A stretch of 7,567 nt of DNA from Stenotrophomonas sp. (GTDB lineage Bacteria > Pseudomonadota > Gammaproteobacteria > Xanthomonadales > Xanthomonadaceae), in NCBI GenBank assembly GCA_003525885.1, contig DQIG01000401.1, positions 1,075 through 8,641 of the forward strand, written 5' to 3'. The notes below the pieces were generated by a model. That model ran no database searches, was not told the origin of the DNA, and was given only the letters and a program-made list of their open reading frames with translations. Below are positions 1 through 7,067 of this stretch, in pieces; positions within the stretch are counted from its first letter, which is position 1, and each line of letters begins with the position of its first letter. The translations under genes were made by a program, and so were the position numbers.

Positions 1-710
1 TCGGCGCCGACCTCGGCGTGGCCTTCGATGGCGACGGCGACCGGCTGGGCGTGGTCACCGGAGAAGGCAGGATCATCTACGCCGATCGCCTGCTGATGCT
101 GTTTGCTGCCGATGTGCTGATGCGCAATCCGGGCGCGATGGTGATCTACGACGTGAAGTGCACCGGCAAGCTGTCCGACCACGTGCTGCGCAATGGTGGC
201 AGCCCGCTGATGTGGAAGACCGGGCATTCGCTGATGAAGGCGAAGATGCGCGAGACCGATGCCGAGCTGGCCGGTGAGATGAGCGGCCACTTCTTCTTCA
301 AGGAACGCTGGTTCGGTTTCGACGACGGCCTGTACGCCGCTGCGCGCCTGCTGGAGATCCTGGCCCAGCGCGAGGAAACCCCGGACGAAGTGCTGGGCGA
401 ACTGCCGGAAATGGTCGCCACGCCGGAGCTGAAGGTGCCGGTGGCCGACGGGACGCCGCACGCGCTGGTGGCGATGCTGGTGGCGGCGGCACAGTCGCCG
501 GACAACCCGTATGTGGGTGGCCGCCTGTCGACCATCGACGGCCTGCGCGTGGACTTCGCAGATGGCTGGGGCCTGGTGCGTGCGTCCAACACCACGCCGG
601 TGCTGGTGCTGCGTTTCGAAGGCAACGACGAGGCCGCACTGGAACGCATCCAGGCGCTGTTCCGCAGCCAGCTGCAACCGGTGCTGGGCGACACCCCGCT
701 GGGGTTCTGA
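1..710 (+). CDS. algC: Phosphomannomutase/phosphoglucomutase, C-terminal part (5' end outside window)
   Basis: This is the last 235 codons of an alpha-D-phosphohexomutase, read in the frame starting at base 3 and ending in TGA at 708-710. The enzyme interconverts mannose-6-P/mannose-1-P and glucose-6-P/glucose-1-P, feeding sugar-nucleotide synthesis for LPS and exopolysaccharide in the cytoplasm. Three family signatures are visible. The metal-binding loop DGDGDR is at 27-44, the sugar-specificity loop GEMSGH at 273-290, and the phosphate-binding loop RASNTTP at 579-599. The stretch from GADLG through KERWFGFDDG resembles Pseudomonas AlgC very closely as I recall it, and AlgC also ends in Phe as here. 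The catalytic phosphoserine loop and domains 1-2 lie off the left edge, so the full length cannot be judged. The GTG at 18 is internal and not the start. Equivalent genes are called xanA in Xanthomonas and spgM in Stenotrophomonas; the family is certain, the symbol less so. The gene converges on kdpE and has no evident functional link to it. Confidence 0.93.
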   Translation, partial: GADLGVAFDGDGDRLGVVTGEGRIIYADRLLMLFAADVLMRNPGAMVIYDVKCTGKLSDHVLRNGGSPLMWKTGHSLMKAKMRETDAELAGEMSGHFFFKERWFGFDDGLYAAARLLEILAQREETPDEVLGELPEMVATPELKVPVADGTPHALVAMLVAAAQSPDNPYVGGRLSTIDGLRVDFADGWGLVRASNTTPVLVLRFEGNDEAALERIQALFRSQLQPVLGDTPLGF

Positions 711-733
711 TTGATCGGGATTGGATCGATCGG

Positions 734-756
734 GTAGTGCCGGCCGCTGGCCGGCA
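734..756 (+). repeat. SMAG/REP-like palindrome, left copy
   Basis: The element begins with the tetranucleotide GTAG (734-737). An imperfect palindrome follows: TGCCGGCC (738-745), a 3-nt loop GCT, then GGCCGGCA (749-756). That gives an 8-bp perfect stem. This organisation, GTAG plus a short GC-rich hairpin, is that of the SMAG repeats described in Stenotrophomonas maltophilia, a REP class thought to be mobilised by REP-associated tyrosine transposases (RAYTs). No RAYT gene is present in the window. It starts 23 nt after the algC stop codon. Confidence 0.85.
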
Positions 757-786
757 ACCACAGGATGGATCTGGGGTCCATGAGGT

Positions 787-809
787 TGCCGGCCAGCGGC
801 CGGCACTAC
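787..809 (-). repeat. SMAG/REP-like palindrome, right copy overlapping the kdpE stop codon
   Basis: This is an inverted copy of the left element. Read on the minus strand it starts GTAG (809-806), then TGCCGGCC, a 3-nt loop and GGCCGGCA, ending at 787. The TAG of its GTAG head is the kdpE stop codon (808-806), and its first G is the third base of the last kdpE codon, GGG (Gly). The element therefore abuts and overlaps the 3' end of kdpE. Confidence 0.85.
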
Positions 810-1519
810 CCCTTGAACCGCAATCCCACGCCCGGTTCGGTGAACAGGTAGCGCGAATCCAGCGCTGAATCGCCCAGCTTGTGCCGCAGCTTGCCGACCA
901 GGATGCGAAGGTAGTGGGTGTCGTGCTGGTGGGTCGGGCCCCAGATTTCCTGGAGGATCTGCGGCTGGGTCACCACCCGCCCGGCATTGCGCAGCAGCAG
1001 CGACAGCAGTGCGTACTCCTTGCGGGTCAGCGCCACCGGCTCGCCATCCAGCGCCACTTCGCGGCGCACCAGGTCCACGCGCAGGTGGCCATCGTCGAAT
1101 ACCGGCGGCGTGCCATCGGTCGGCACGCTGCGCGTGCGCAGCAGTGCCCGCACGCGCGCCATCAGCTCTTGCGTGCCGAACGGCTTGGTCACGTAGTCGT
1201 TGGCGCCGGTATCCAGTGCGCGCACCTTCTCGGCCTCACCCGCACGCACGGTCAGCATGATCACCGGCACCTGGCTCCACTGCCGCAGCTGTTCCAGCAC
1301 CTCGTGGCCTTCCATGTCCGGCAGGCCGATATCCAGGATCACCAGGTCCATGTCCTCGCTGGCGGCCAGTTGCAGGCCTTCCTGGCCGGTCGCCGCCTGC
1401 CGCACCTGGTAGCCCTGCGCGCGCAGGCTGATGTCGAGGAACCGGCGGATCTGGGTTTCATCATCGATCACCAGCACGCGCGCGGCCGGCACGCTGGCAT
1501 CAATCGGGGTCGGGCTCAT
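806..1519 (-). CDS. kdpE: KdpE, OmpR/PhoB-family response regulator of the kdp operon
   Basis: This 237-residue cytoplasmic transcription factor is phosphorylated by KdpD and activates kdp transcription under K+ limitation. The receiver domain spans about residues 14-125. It has the acidic pair D19-D20, the phosphoacceptor D63 (in LVILDIGLPD), the switch residue T90 and the conserved K112 (in VTKPF). A winged-helix DNA-binding domain follows at about 140-235, with the family's LTRKEYALLSLL and a C-terminal GVGLRF. Length is close to E. coli KdpE (225 aa), with roughly 10 extra N-terminal residues. The ATG at 1519-1517 lies inside the last codons of kdpD (20-nt overlap). No convincing Shine-Dalgarno precedes it, so coupling to kdpD translation is likely. 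The GTG at Val10 is an alternative start without a better ribosome site. The stop TAG lies inside a REP element. Only the kdp context separates KdpE from other OmpR-type regulators, and that context is unambiguous here. Confidence 0.96.
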   Translation of the reverse strand: MSPTPIDASVPAARVLVIDDETQIRRFLDISLRAQGYQVRQAATGQEGLQLAASEDMDLVILDIGLPDMEGHEVLEQLRQWSQVPVIMLTVRAGEAEKVRALDTGANDYVTKPFGTQELMARVRALLRTRSVPTDGTPPVFDDGHLRVDLVRREVALDGEPVALTRKEYALLSLLLRNAGRVVTQPQILQEIWGPTHQHDTHYLRILVGKLRHKLGDSALDSRYLFTEPGVGLRFKG

Positions 1520-4184
1520 CGTGGGAGGCTGGCTTGAGCAGGGGCAGGGTGATGCGGATCAGGGTACCGCGACCGTCGCGTCCAGGCAGCGCCTGCACGC
1601 TGCCGCCATGCGCGCCGATCATGCCCTGGCAGATGGTCAGGCCCAGGCCGGTGCCGTGGCGGCCGCGGTCGCCACGCTCGACGCTGTAGAACATGTCGAA
1701 GATGCGCGCACGCTCGTCGTCGGGAATGCCGGGGCCGGCATCGATCACGTCGATGCGCAGTTGGCCGTCCAGTTCGCGCGCCTGGACCTGCACGGCAGCG
1801 TCGGGCGGCGAGAACTTGGCTGCGTTCTCCATCACGTTGAACACCGCCTGTTCGACCAGCGCCGGGTGCACCCAGATCGGTGCCAGCGTGGCTGGGATGT
1901 CCAGCTCCAGCCGCACCTTCGGCTGGTAGCGCTGCAGGCGCCGCGCCGCCGAACCGATCAGTTCGTCCACGCCGATCCAGTCGCGGTTGATCTTCAGGCC
2001 TTCATGGCCGAGCCGGGTCATGTCCAGCAGATTCTGGATGTAGCGGTCCAGCCGCTCGCCTTCGACCAGGATGGTGTCCAGCAGCGCGCGACGATCGGCG
2101 GTGTCCATCGCGGCACCGTAGCTGGCCAGGCTGTCGGCCGAACCGATCATCGCCGCCAGCGGCGAGCGCAGGTCGTGCGATACCGAAGAGAGCAGGGCCG
2201 AGCGCAATCGCTCGGTCTCGTTGCTGACGTGCGCCTGCTCCAGTTCCGCCACCAGCCGGGTGCGCAGCGCGGCCTGCGCGATGTCATCGACCATCGCTTC
2301 GGCCAGCTGTCGTTGTTCGGGCAGCAGGCGCGCCTGCGCGCCGGGCAGGTACAGGCCGGCTACGCCGATCGCGCGATCCTCGCCGTCGAGCAGCGGCAGG
2401 AACCACCACTGCGCGCCGGCCAGGGTGTCGGTGAAACGCCCGCTGGGCTGGCCGTGGCGCAGCGCCCAGTCGGCGGCGGCCAGGTCGGTATCACCGGGCT
2501 GGCTGCGTCCACCGGCGGCGGTGTCGGCACCGATCCGCAGCCACGCCGGCACATCCATGGCCTGTTCCAGGGCATGTCGACCTGCCTGTGCCACCTCGCC
2601 GTTGCCGGCGGCGCTGGCCAGCTGGCGGCCCAGCTGCTGGCGCGCACGCGCATGGCGATTCGCCGCACGCAGCGCGATCACCTGCATGCGCAGGCGCGAG
2701 GCCAGGCGCCCGGCCACCAGCGCGGCGGCCAGGAACAGGAACACGGTGATCACGCCCTGGCGCGCACCGATGGCGAAGGTGAAGCGGGGGGCGATGAACA
2801 GGAAGTTGTAGGCGAGGAAGCACAGGATCGCCGCCATCACCGCCACGCTGGCGCGCGTGCGCGCGGCCACCAGCACCACCGCGACGATGAACACCATCGA
2901 CAGGTCGGCCATGCCCACCCAGCGTTCGGCCAGCCACGCCACCGCACAGGCCAGCGCAGTGGCGATCAAGGCCTGTGCCGGTTCGTAGCTGATGCCGCGC
3001 ATCGGTGGCAGCAGGCCCTCGCGGCGCGAGCGCGCACGGGCCTGTGGCGTGCTGATGATGGTGATCTCGTAATGCGCGCCACGCTGGATCAGCTGCTGCG
3101 TCAAGGTGCGGTTGAACATCCGCGCCAGCGGCCGTTCGCGGGTCCGGCCCAGCACCAGGGTCGATACGCCGTTGTGCGCGGCGTGGTCGAGCAAAGCATC
3201 GGCGATGCTCGATCCGTGCAGCAGCTCGGCGTCGCCGCCCAGGCGCCGTGCCAGCGCGAACGCGGCATCGATCTCGCGCCGGGTCGCCTCGTCCTGGCGA
3301 CGGCCCTGCACCGTCACCACCGTCCATGGCGCGTCGCGGCGCTCGGCGATGCGACGTGCCACGCGCACCAGGTATTCGCTCTGGCCGCCGCCGTCGATGG
3401 CCACCAGCACGCCGCGGCGCAGCGGCAGATTGCCTTCGCCACGCGCGGCGCGGGTTTCGCGCAGGCTGCTGTCGACGCGGTCGGCCGCTTCCTGCATGGC
3501 CAGTTCGCGCAGCGCGGTCAGGTTGGCCGGCGAGAAGAACGCCTGCAGTGCCTGCGCGGCCTGTTCGGGCACATAGACCTTGCCCTGCTGCAGGCGAGCG
3601 ATCAGTTCGCGCGGCGGCAGATCGACCAGCACGATGTCGTGCAGGCGGTCGAGCACACCGTCCGGCACGGTCTCGCTGACGCGCACGCCGGTGATGCGCA
3701 TCACCACATCGTTGAGGCTTTCCAGATGCTGGATGTTGACCGTGGTCCAGACGTCGATGCCGGCATCCAGCAGCTCCATCACATCCTGCCAGCGCCGCTC
3801 ATGGCGGCTGCCGGGCGCGTTGCGGTGGGCCAGTTCATCCACCAGCACCAGCGCCGGATGCCGTGCCAGCACGGCATCCAGGTCCATCTCCTGCAGGGTG
3901 TGGCCGTGATAGGCCACTTCCTTCAGCGACAGCTGCGGCAGGCCCTCCAGCAGGGCCTGGGTATCGGCACGGCCATGGGTTTCCACCAGCCCGACCACCA
4001 GGTCAACGCCGCGGCGCAGCTGTTCCTGCGCGCGGGTCAGCATGGTGTAGGTCTTGCCCACGCCCGGCGCCGCGCCGAGGAACACGGTCAGCTTGCCGCC
4101 GGCTTCGCGTTGCAGGCCTTCGACCAGGGCATCGGCCTGGCGGGTACGCGCATCAGTCATGGGTGCCGCTGTCATGCCCGCCAT
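1500..4184 (-). CDS. kdpD: KdpD, K+/osmotic-stress sensor histidine kinase
   Basis: This 894-residue inner-membrane kinase/phosphatase is the same length as E. coli KdpD and phosphorylates KdpE. Domains in order are as follows. The N-terminal KdpD domain carries Walker A GAAPGVGKT at 37-45 and a Walker B-like LVLVDE at 112-117, followed by AHRNAPGSRH. A universal-stress-protein-like domain is at about 255-375. Four closely spaced transmembrane helices lie at about 403-497. A GAF-like region covers about 520-650. The HisKA domain has the phosphorylated H670 in SVSHDLRSP. The HATPase domain has an N-box with N787 (ENAAKFS), a G1 box DAGPGIP from D815 and a G2 box GTGLGLTI at 844-851. All catalytic motifs are present. 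It starts 27 nt after kdpC stops and runs 20 nt into kdpE. Three in-frame ATGs (codons 1, 4 and 9 at 4184, 4175 and 4160) are candidate starts. None has a strong Shine-Dalgarno, so the true N-terminus may be up to 8 residues shorter. Confidence 0.97.
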   Translation of the reverse strand: MAGMTAAPMTDARTRQADALVEGLQREAGGKLTVFLGAAPGVGKTYTMLTRAQEQLRRGVDLVVGLVETHGRADTQALLEGLPQLSLKEVAYHGHTLQEMDLDAVLARHPALVLVDELAHRNAPGSRHERRWQDVMELLDAGIDVWTTVNIQHLESLNDVVMRITGVRVSETVPDGVLDRLHDIVLVDLPPRELIARLQQGKVYVPEQAAQALQAFFSPANLTALRELAMQEAADRVDSSLRETRAARGEGNLPLRRGVLVAIDGGGQSEYLVRVARRIAERRDAPWTVVTVQGRRQDEATRREIDAAFALARRLGGDAELLHGSSIADALLDHAAHNGVSTLVLGRTRERPLARMFNRTLTQQLIQRGAHYEITIISTPQARARSRREGLLPPMRGISYEPAQALIATALACAVAWLAERWVGMADLSMVFIVAVVLVAARTRASVAVMAAILCFLAYNFLFIAPRFTFAIGARQGVITVFLFLAAALVAGRLASRLRMQVIALRAANRHARARQQLGRQLASAAGNGEVAQAGRHALEQAMDVPAWLRIGADTAAGGRSQPGDTDLAAADWALRHGQPSGRFTDTLAGAQWWFLPLLDGEDRAIGVAGLYLPGAQARLLPEQRQLAEAMVDDIAQAALRTRLVAELEQAHVSNETERLRSALLSSVSHDLRSPLAAMIGSADSLASYGAAMDTADRRALLDTILVEGERLDRYIQNLLDMTRLGHEGLKINRDWIGVDELIGSAARRLQRYQPKVRLELDIPATLAPIWVHPALVEQAVFNVMENAAKFSPPDAAVQVQARELDGQLRIDVIDAGPGIPDDERARIFDMFYSVERGDRGRHGTGLGLTICQGMIGAHGGSVQALPGRDGRGTLIRITLPLLKPASHDEPDPD

Positions 4185-4211
4185 TGTGCGCGCAGCCGGT
4201 GCAGCCCGGCA

Positions 4212-4862
4212 TCACGGTGCCTTGGCCGCGTGGTCCAGCGCGAAGTTCAGCGTCACCACGTTCACCCGCGGCTGGCCGAACAGGCCCCACTGGCGCCCTT
4301 CGGTATGCGCCTGCACCAGCGCCAGCACCTGCTCCACCGGCAGGCCACGGGCATGCGCCACGCGTGCCACCTGCAGCCGCGCCGCCGCCGGCGACAGCTG
4401 CGGATCCAGGCCACCGGCGGACTGCGTGACCAGGTCCGCCGGTACCTGCGCGGGGGCGACGCCTTCGCGTGCGGCCACCGTCGCGGTGCTGGCCGCAACA
4501 CGCTCGGCCAGGGCCGGGTTGCTGCGTGCCAGGTTGGAACCGGCCGCGGCCATCGGGTCGTAGTTGGCAGCCGACGGTCGTGCCTGGAAGTAGCCATCAC
4601 CAGTGAACGGCTGCGCCAGCCATACCGAGCCACGCACCTGGCCACTGCCGTCGCGCAGCAGGCTGCCCTCGGCCTGGGTCGGGTATGCCAGGCCGGCGAA
4701 ACCGGTGGCGATGCCGGCGTAGACCGCGCCGGCCAGCAGCAGGGTGGCCAGGCCCAGGCCGATCGCCGGGCGCCAGCTGGCGCCGTCCTGCAGGCTGGCC
4801 ACGCGGGCCTCGGCTTTTGCTTCGCGGGGCAGGGAAGTGGAGGTGGAAACAGAACGGTTCAT
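4212..4862 (-). CDS. kdpC: KdpC, accessory subunit of the KdpFABC K+ pump
   Basis: This 216-residue inner-membrane subunit has a single transmembrane anchor and a periplasmic domain. It associates with KdpA/KdpB and is needed for an active complex. The anchor is at about residues 33-58. The periplasmic domain shows family hallmarks: GSVWLAQPF near 78, YFQARPSA at 91-98, GSNLARSNPAL at 108-118 and the signature PADLVTQSAGGLDPQLSP at 141-158. The ATG (4862-4860) overlaps the kdpB stop as ATGA (4862-4859), which fixes the start and implies translational coupling. No Shine-Dalgarno is visible upstream. The protein is about 26 residues longer than E. coli KdpC (190 aa). The visible excess is a hydrophilic cytoplasmic leader of about 30 residues rich in Ser, Thr and charged residues before the membrane helix. 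No internal Met before the helix would allow a shorter start. Confidence 0.96.
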   Translation of the reverse strand: MNRSVSTSTSLPREAKAEARVASLQDGASWRPAIGLGLATLLLAGAVYAGIATGFAGLAYPTQAEGSLLRDGSGQVRGSVWLAQPFTGDGYFQARPSAANYDPMAAAGSNLARSNPALAERVAASTATVAAREGVAPAQVPADLVTQSAGGLDPQLSPAAARLQVARVAHARGLPVEQVLALVQAHTEGRQWGLFGQPRVNVVTLNFALDHAAKAP

Positions 4863-7003
4863 GCGCCGAATACCAGGACAAGAAGGAGGTCGATCAGCTT
4901 GATTGCCGCGAACGGCAGCAGCACGCCGCCGAGGCCGTACACCAGCATGTTCCGGCGCAGCAGCGCGGTGGCGGTGGCCGGGCGGAAGCGCACGCCGCGC
5001 AGGGCGAGCGGGATCAGGGCGGGAATCACCAGGGCGTTGAAGATCAGCGCCGCCAGCACCGCGTTGCGCGGGCTCGACAGCTGCATCACGTTCAGCGCGG
5101 CCATGGTCGGAACGGCGGCGGCAAACAGCGCCGGCAGGATCGCAAAGTACTTGGAGACGTCGTTGGCCAGCGAGAAGGTGGTCAGCGCGCCGCGGGTGAT
5201 CAGCTGCTGCTTGCCCACCTCCACCACCGCCAGCAGCTTGGCCGGGTCCGAATCGAGATCGACCATGTTGCCGGCCTCCTTCGCTGCCTGCGTGCCGGAG
5301 TTCATCGCCAGGCCGATGTCGGCCTGGGCCAGTGCCGGTGCGTCGTTGGTACCGTCACCGACCATCGCCACCAGGCGTCCACCGGCCTGCTCCTGGCGGA
5401 TGCGCGCCAGCTTGTCTTCCGGGCGGGCCTCGGCGATGTAGTCATCGACGCCGGCCTCGGCAGCGATGGCGGCGGCGGTCAGCGGGTTGTCACCGGTGAT
5501 CATCACCGTGCGGATACCCATCGCCCGCAGCTGCGCGAATTTCTCGCGCATGCCGTGCTTGACCACGTCCGACAGTTCGATCACGCCCAGCACGTGGCGG
5601 CCTTCCGCCACCACCAGCGGGGTGGCGCCATTGCGCGCGACCTGCTCGACGCGCCCGCCGAGTTCGGCCGGCACCGTGCCACCCAACGCCTGCACGTGGT
5701 TGCGGATCGCATCCAGCGCGCCCTTGCGGATCTGCCGGCCATGTTCCAGGTCGACGCCGGACATGCGGGTCTGTGCACTGAAGGCCAGGTACTCGGCATG
5801 GTCCGGTTCGGCGGTGGCGCAGCCCTGTTCGCGCGCCAGGCGCACGATCGACTTGCCTTCAGGGGTCGGGTCGGCCAGCGAAGACAGCAGCGCCGCTTCG
5901 CGCAGCTGGCTGGCGTCGATGCCGGCCAGCGGGTGGAAGTGGCTGGCCTGGCGGTCGCCATAGGTGATGGTGCCGGTCTTGTCGAGCAGCAGCACATCGA
6001 CGTCGCCGGCGGCTTCCACCGCGCGGCCGGAAGTGGCGATCACATTGGCCTGCATCATGCGGCTCATGCCGGCCACGCCGATGGCCGACAGCAGGCCACC
6101 GATGGTGGTCGGGATCAGGCATACCAGGAGCGCGATCAGGGCCGTCACCGATACCGGCGAACCGGCGCCGGCGGCGGTGACCGAGAACAGCGAGAACGGC
6201 AGCAGCGTCACCGTCACCAGCAGGAACACGATAGTCAGCGCCACCAGCAGCAGCGTGAGTGCGAGTTCATTGGGGGTCTTCTGGCGGCGCGCGCCTTCGA
6301 CCATGGCGATCATGCGGTCGAGGAAGGCTTCGCCCGGGTTGACCGAGACGCGCACGATGATCCAGTCCGACAGCACGCGGGTACCGCCGGTCACCGCCGA
6401 GAAGTCGCCGCCGGATTCGCGGATCACCGGGGCCGATTCGCCGGTGATGGCGCTCTCATCCACGGTGGCCACGCCTTCGACGACGTCGCCATCGGCCGGC
6501 ACGGTGTCGCCGGCTTCGATGAGCACCAGGTCGCCTTTGCGCAGCGTTCCGCCTTCCACCACTTCACACTGGTCCGCGCCAACGCCGGCGCCGCGCACCA
6601 GCTCGACGCGGCGCAATTTCTTGGCCAGCACGCTCTTTTTGACGCCACGCAAAGCGGCTGCCTGGGCCTTGCTGCGGCCTTCGGCCAGCGCCTCGGCGAA
6701 GTTGGCGAACAGCACCGTGAACCACAGCCAGGCGGCTACGGCAAAGATGAAACCGGCCGGGGCTTCGCCCTTGCCGACCAGCGCCTGGATGAACAGCAGC
6801 GTGGTCAGGATGCTGCCGAGGTAAACCACGAACATCACCGGGTTGCGCCACTGCACGCGCGGCGACAGCTTGCGCACTGAATCGACCAGCGCCGGCTTGA
6901 CGATTTTGGGATCGAACATCCAGCGCACGGTCTGCGTGGCGGACGGTATCGCGTCCGATGCCGTGGCGGCGCCGGACTGGGTATGGGAAGAAGGGGTAGT
7001 CAT
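4859..7003 (-). CDS. kdpB: KdpB, P-type ATPase subunit of the K+ pump
   Basis: This 714-residue polytopic P-type ATPase hydrolyses ATP to drive K+ uptake through KdpA. The N-terminal helices begin after WRNPVMF. The actuator-domain motif TGES is at 187-190. The phosphorylated aspartate is D341 in DKTGT. Nucleotide-domain residues F408 (FSAQTRMSG) and K427 (RKGALDAI) match the positions known to hold ATP in KdpB. The hinge motif GDGTND is at 549-554, followed by QAAKEAGNMVDLDSDP, and C-terminal membrane helices close the protein. All catalytic elements are intact. S190 of TGES is the residue whose phosphorylation inhibits the E. coli pump (S162 there). E. coli KdpB has 682 residues; part of the excess here is a Ser/Thr-rich leader of 28 residues. 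Met29 (6919) is a possible alternative start, but neither ATG has a good Shine-Dalgarno. It follows kdpA after 64 nt and overlaps kdpC by 4 nt. Confidence 0.97.
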   Translation of the reverse strand: MTTPSSHTQSGAATASDAIPSATQTVRWMFDPKIVKPALVDSVRKLSPRVQWRNPVMFVVYLGSILTTLLFIQALVGKGEAPAGFIFAVAAWLWFTVLFANFAEALAEGRSKAQAAALRGVKKSVLAKKLRRVELVRGAGVGADQCEVVEGGTLRKGDLVLIEAGDTVPADGDVVEGVATVDESAITGESAPVIRESGGDFSAVTGGTRVLSDWIIVRVSVNPGEAFLDRMIAMVEGARRQKTPNELALTLLLVALTIVFLLVTVTLLPFSLFSVTAAGAGSPVSVTALIALLVCLIPTTIGGLLSAIGVAGMSRMMQANVIATSGRAVEAAGDVDVLLLDKTGTITYGDRQASHFHPLAGIDASQLREAALLSSLADPTPEGKSIVRLAREQGCATAEPDHAEYLAFSAQTRMSGVDLEHGRQIRKGALDAIRNHVQALGGTVPAELGGRVEQVARNGATPLVVAEGRHVLGVIELSDVVKHGMREKFAQLRAMGIRTVMITGDNPLTAAAIAAEAGVDDYIAEARPEDKLARIRQEQAGGRLVAMVGDGTNDAPALAQADIGLAMNSGTQAAKEAGNMVDLDSDPAKLLAVVEVGKQQLITRGALTTFSLANDVSKYFAILPALFAAAVPTMAALNVMQLSSPRNAVLAALIFNALVIPALIPLALRGVRFRPATATALLRRNMLVYGLGGVLLPFAAIKLIDLLLVLVFGA

Positions 7004-7025
7004 ATCGGTATCCGTTTCTGGTTGC

Positions 7026-7053
7026 TCCGCTCCGGCGGTCGGGCCGGAGCGGC
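7026..7053 (-). repeat. GC-rich hairpin in the kdpA-kdpB intercistronic gap
   Basis: Within the 64-nt gap between the kdpA stop and the kdpB start there is a perfect 10-bp inverted repeat, 7027-7036 (CCGCTCCGGC) against 7043-7052 (GCCGGAGCGG), with a 6-nt loop. On the kdp transcript the stem ends 23 nt before the kdpB ATG and is not followed by a U-run, so it does not look like an intrinsic terminator. It could affect RNA stability or kdpB initiation. The structure is seen directly; any role is inference. Confidence 0.55.
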
Positions 7054-7067
7054 ATCCATCAGCTTGC

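Larger units (their letters stand above)
734..809. terminator. Inverted REP pair, likely bidirectional transcription end or mRNA 3' stabiliser
   Basis: The two REP copies extend into a perfect 26-bp inverted repeat, 734-759 against 784-809. The 24-nt spacer itself contains a smaller 6+3+6 hairpin at 766-780, counting one G-U pair. Transcripts from either direction could fold into one long stem with that inner hairpin, or into two separate 8-bp REP hairpins. The pair lies between two convergent genes and no other terminator-like structure is visible there. No T-run follows the stem on either strand, so intrinsic termination of the classical kind is not indicated. A role in exonuclease blocking or Rho-linked 3'-end definition fits equally well. 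The structure is directly visible; the function is inferred. Confidence 0.6.

Noticed and set aside
146..781. A 211-codon minus-strand open frame antisense to algC, starting inside the REP pair.
   Set aside because: It is in frame with kdpE but separated from it by the TAG stop. It lies opposite a well-conserved algC coding sequence and has no recognisable motif. It is noted only because it shows how far the frame stays open past the kdpE stop.
881..1537. A 218-codon plus-strand open frame antisense to kdpE.
   Set aside because: It is codon-aligned with kdpE, rich in His, Gln and Arg, and has no motif or ribosome site, so it is another shadow frame.
4185..4211. A possible small stem (GCCGG/CCGGC) in the kdpC-kdpD gap.
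   Set aside because: It has only 5 bp with a 6-nt loop in very GC-rich sequence, which is expected by chance. There is no U-run and no sign of a promoter for kdpDE.
1431..5441. A 1336-codon open frame on the plus strand, antisense to kdpE (5' part), kdpD, kdpC and part of kdpB.
   Set aside because: Over kdpD and kdpC its codons are exact reverse complements of the sense codons, so a stop would need a sense TTA, CTA or TCA codon. These are rare in a GC-rich genome. The predicted protein is a His/Gln/Arg/Ala/Gly-rich sequence with no recognisable domain, while the sense genes have complete conserved motifs. It is a codon-usage shadow.
4685..6880. A 731-codon plus-strand open frame antisense to kdpB and kdpC.
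   Set aside because: It is codon-aligned with kdpB and has the same explanation: TTA, CTA and TCA are absent in the sense frame. The translation is low-complexity, rich in His, Gln, Arg and Gly, with no family resemblance.
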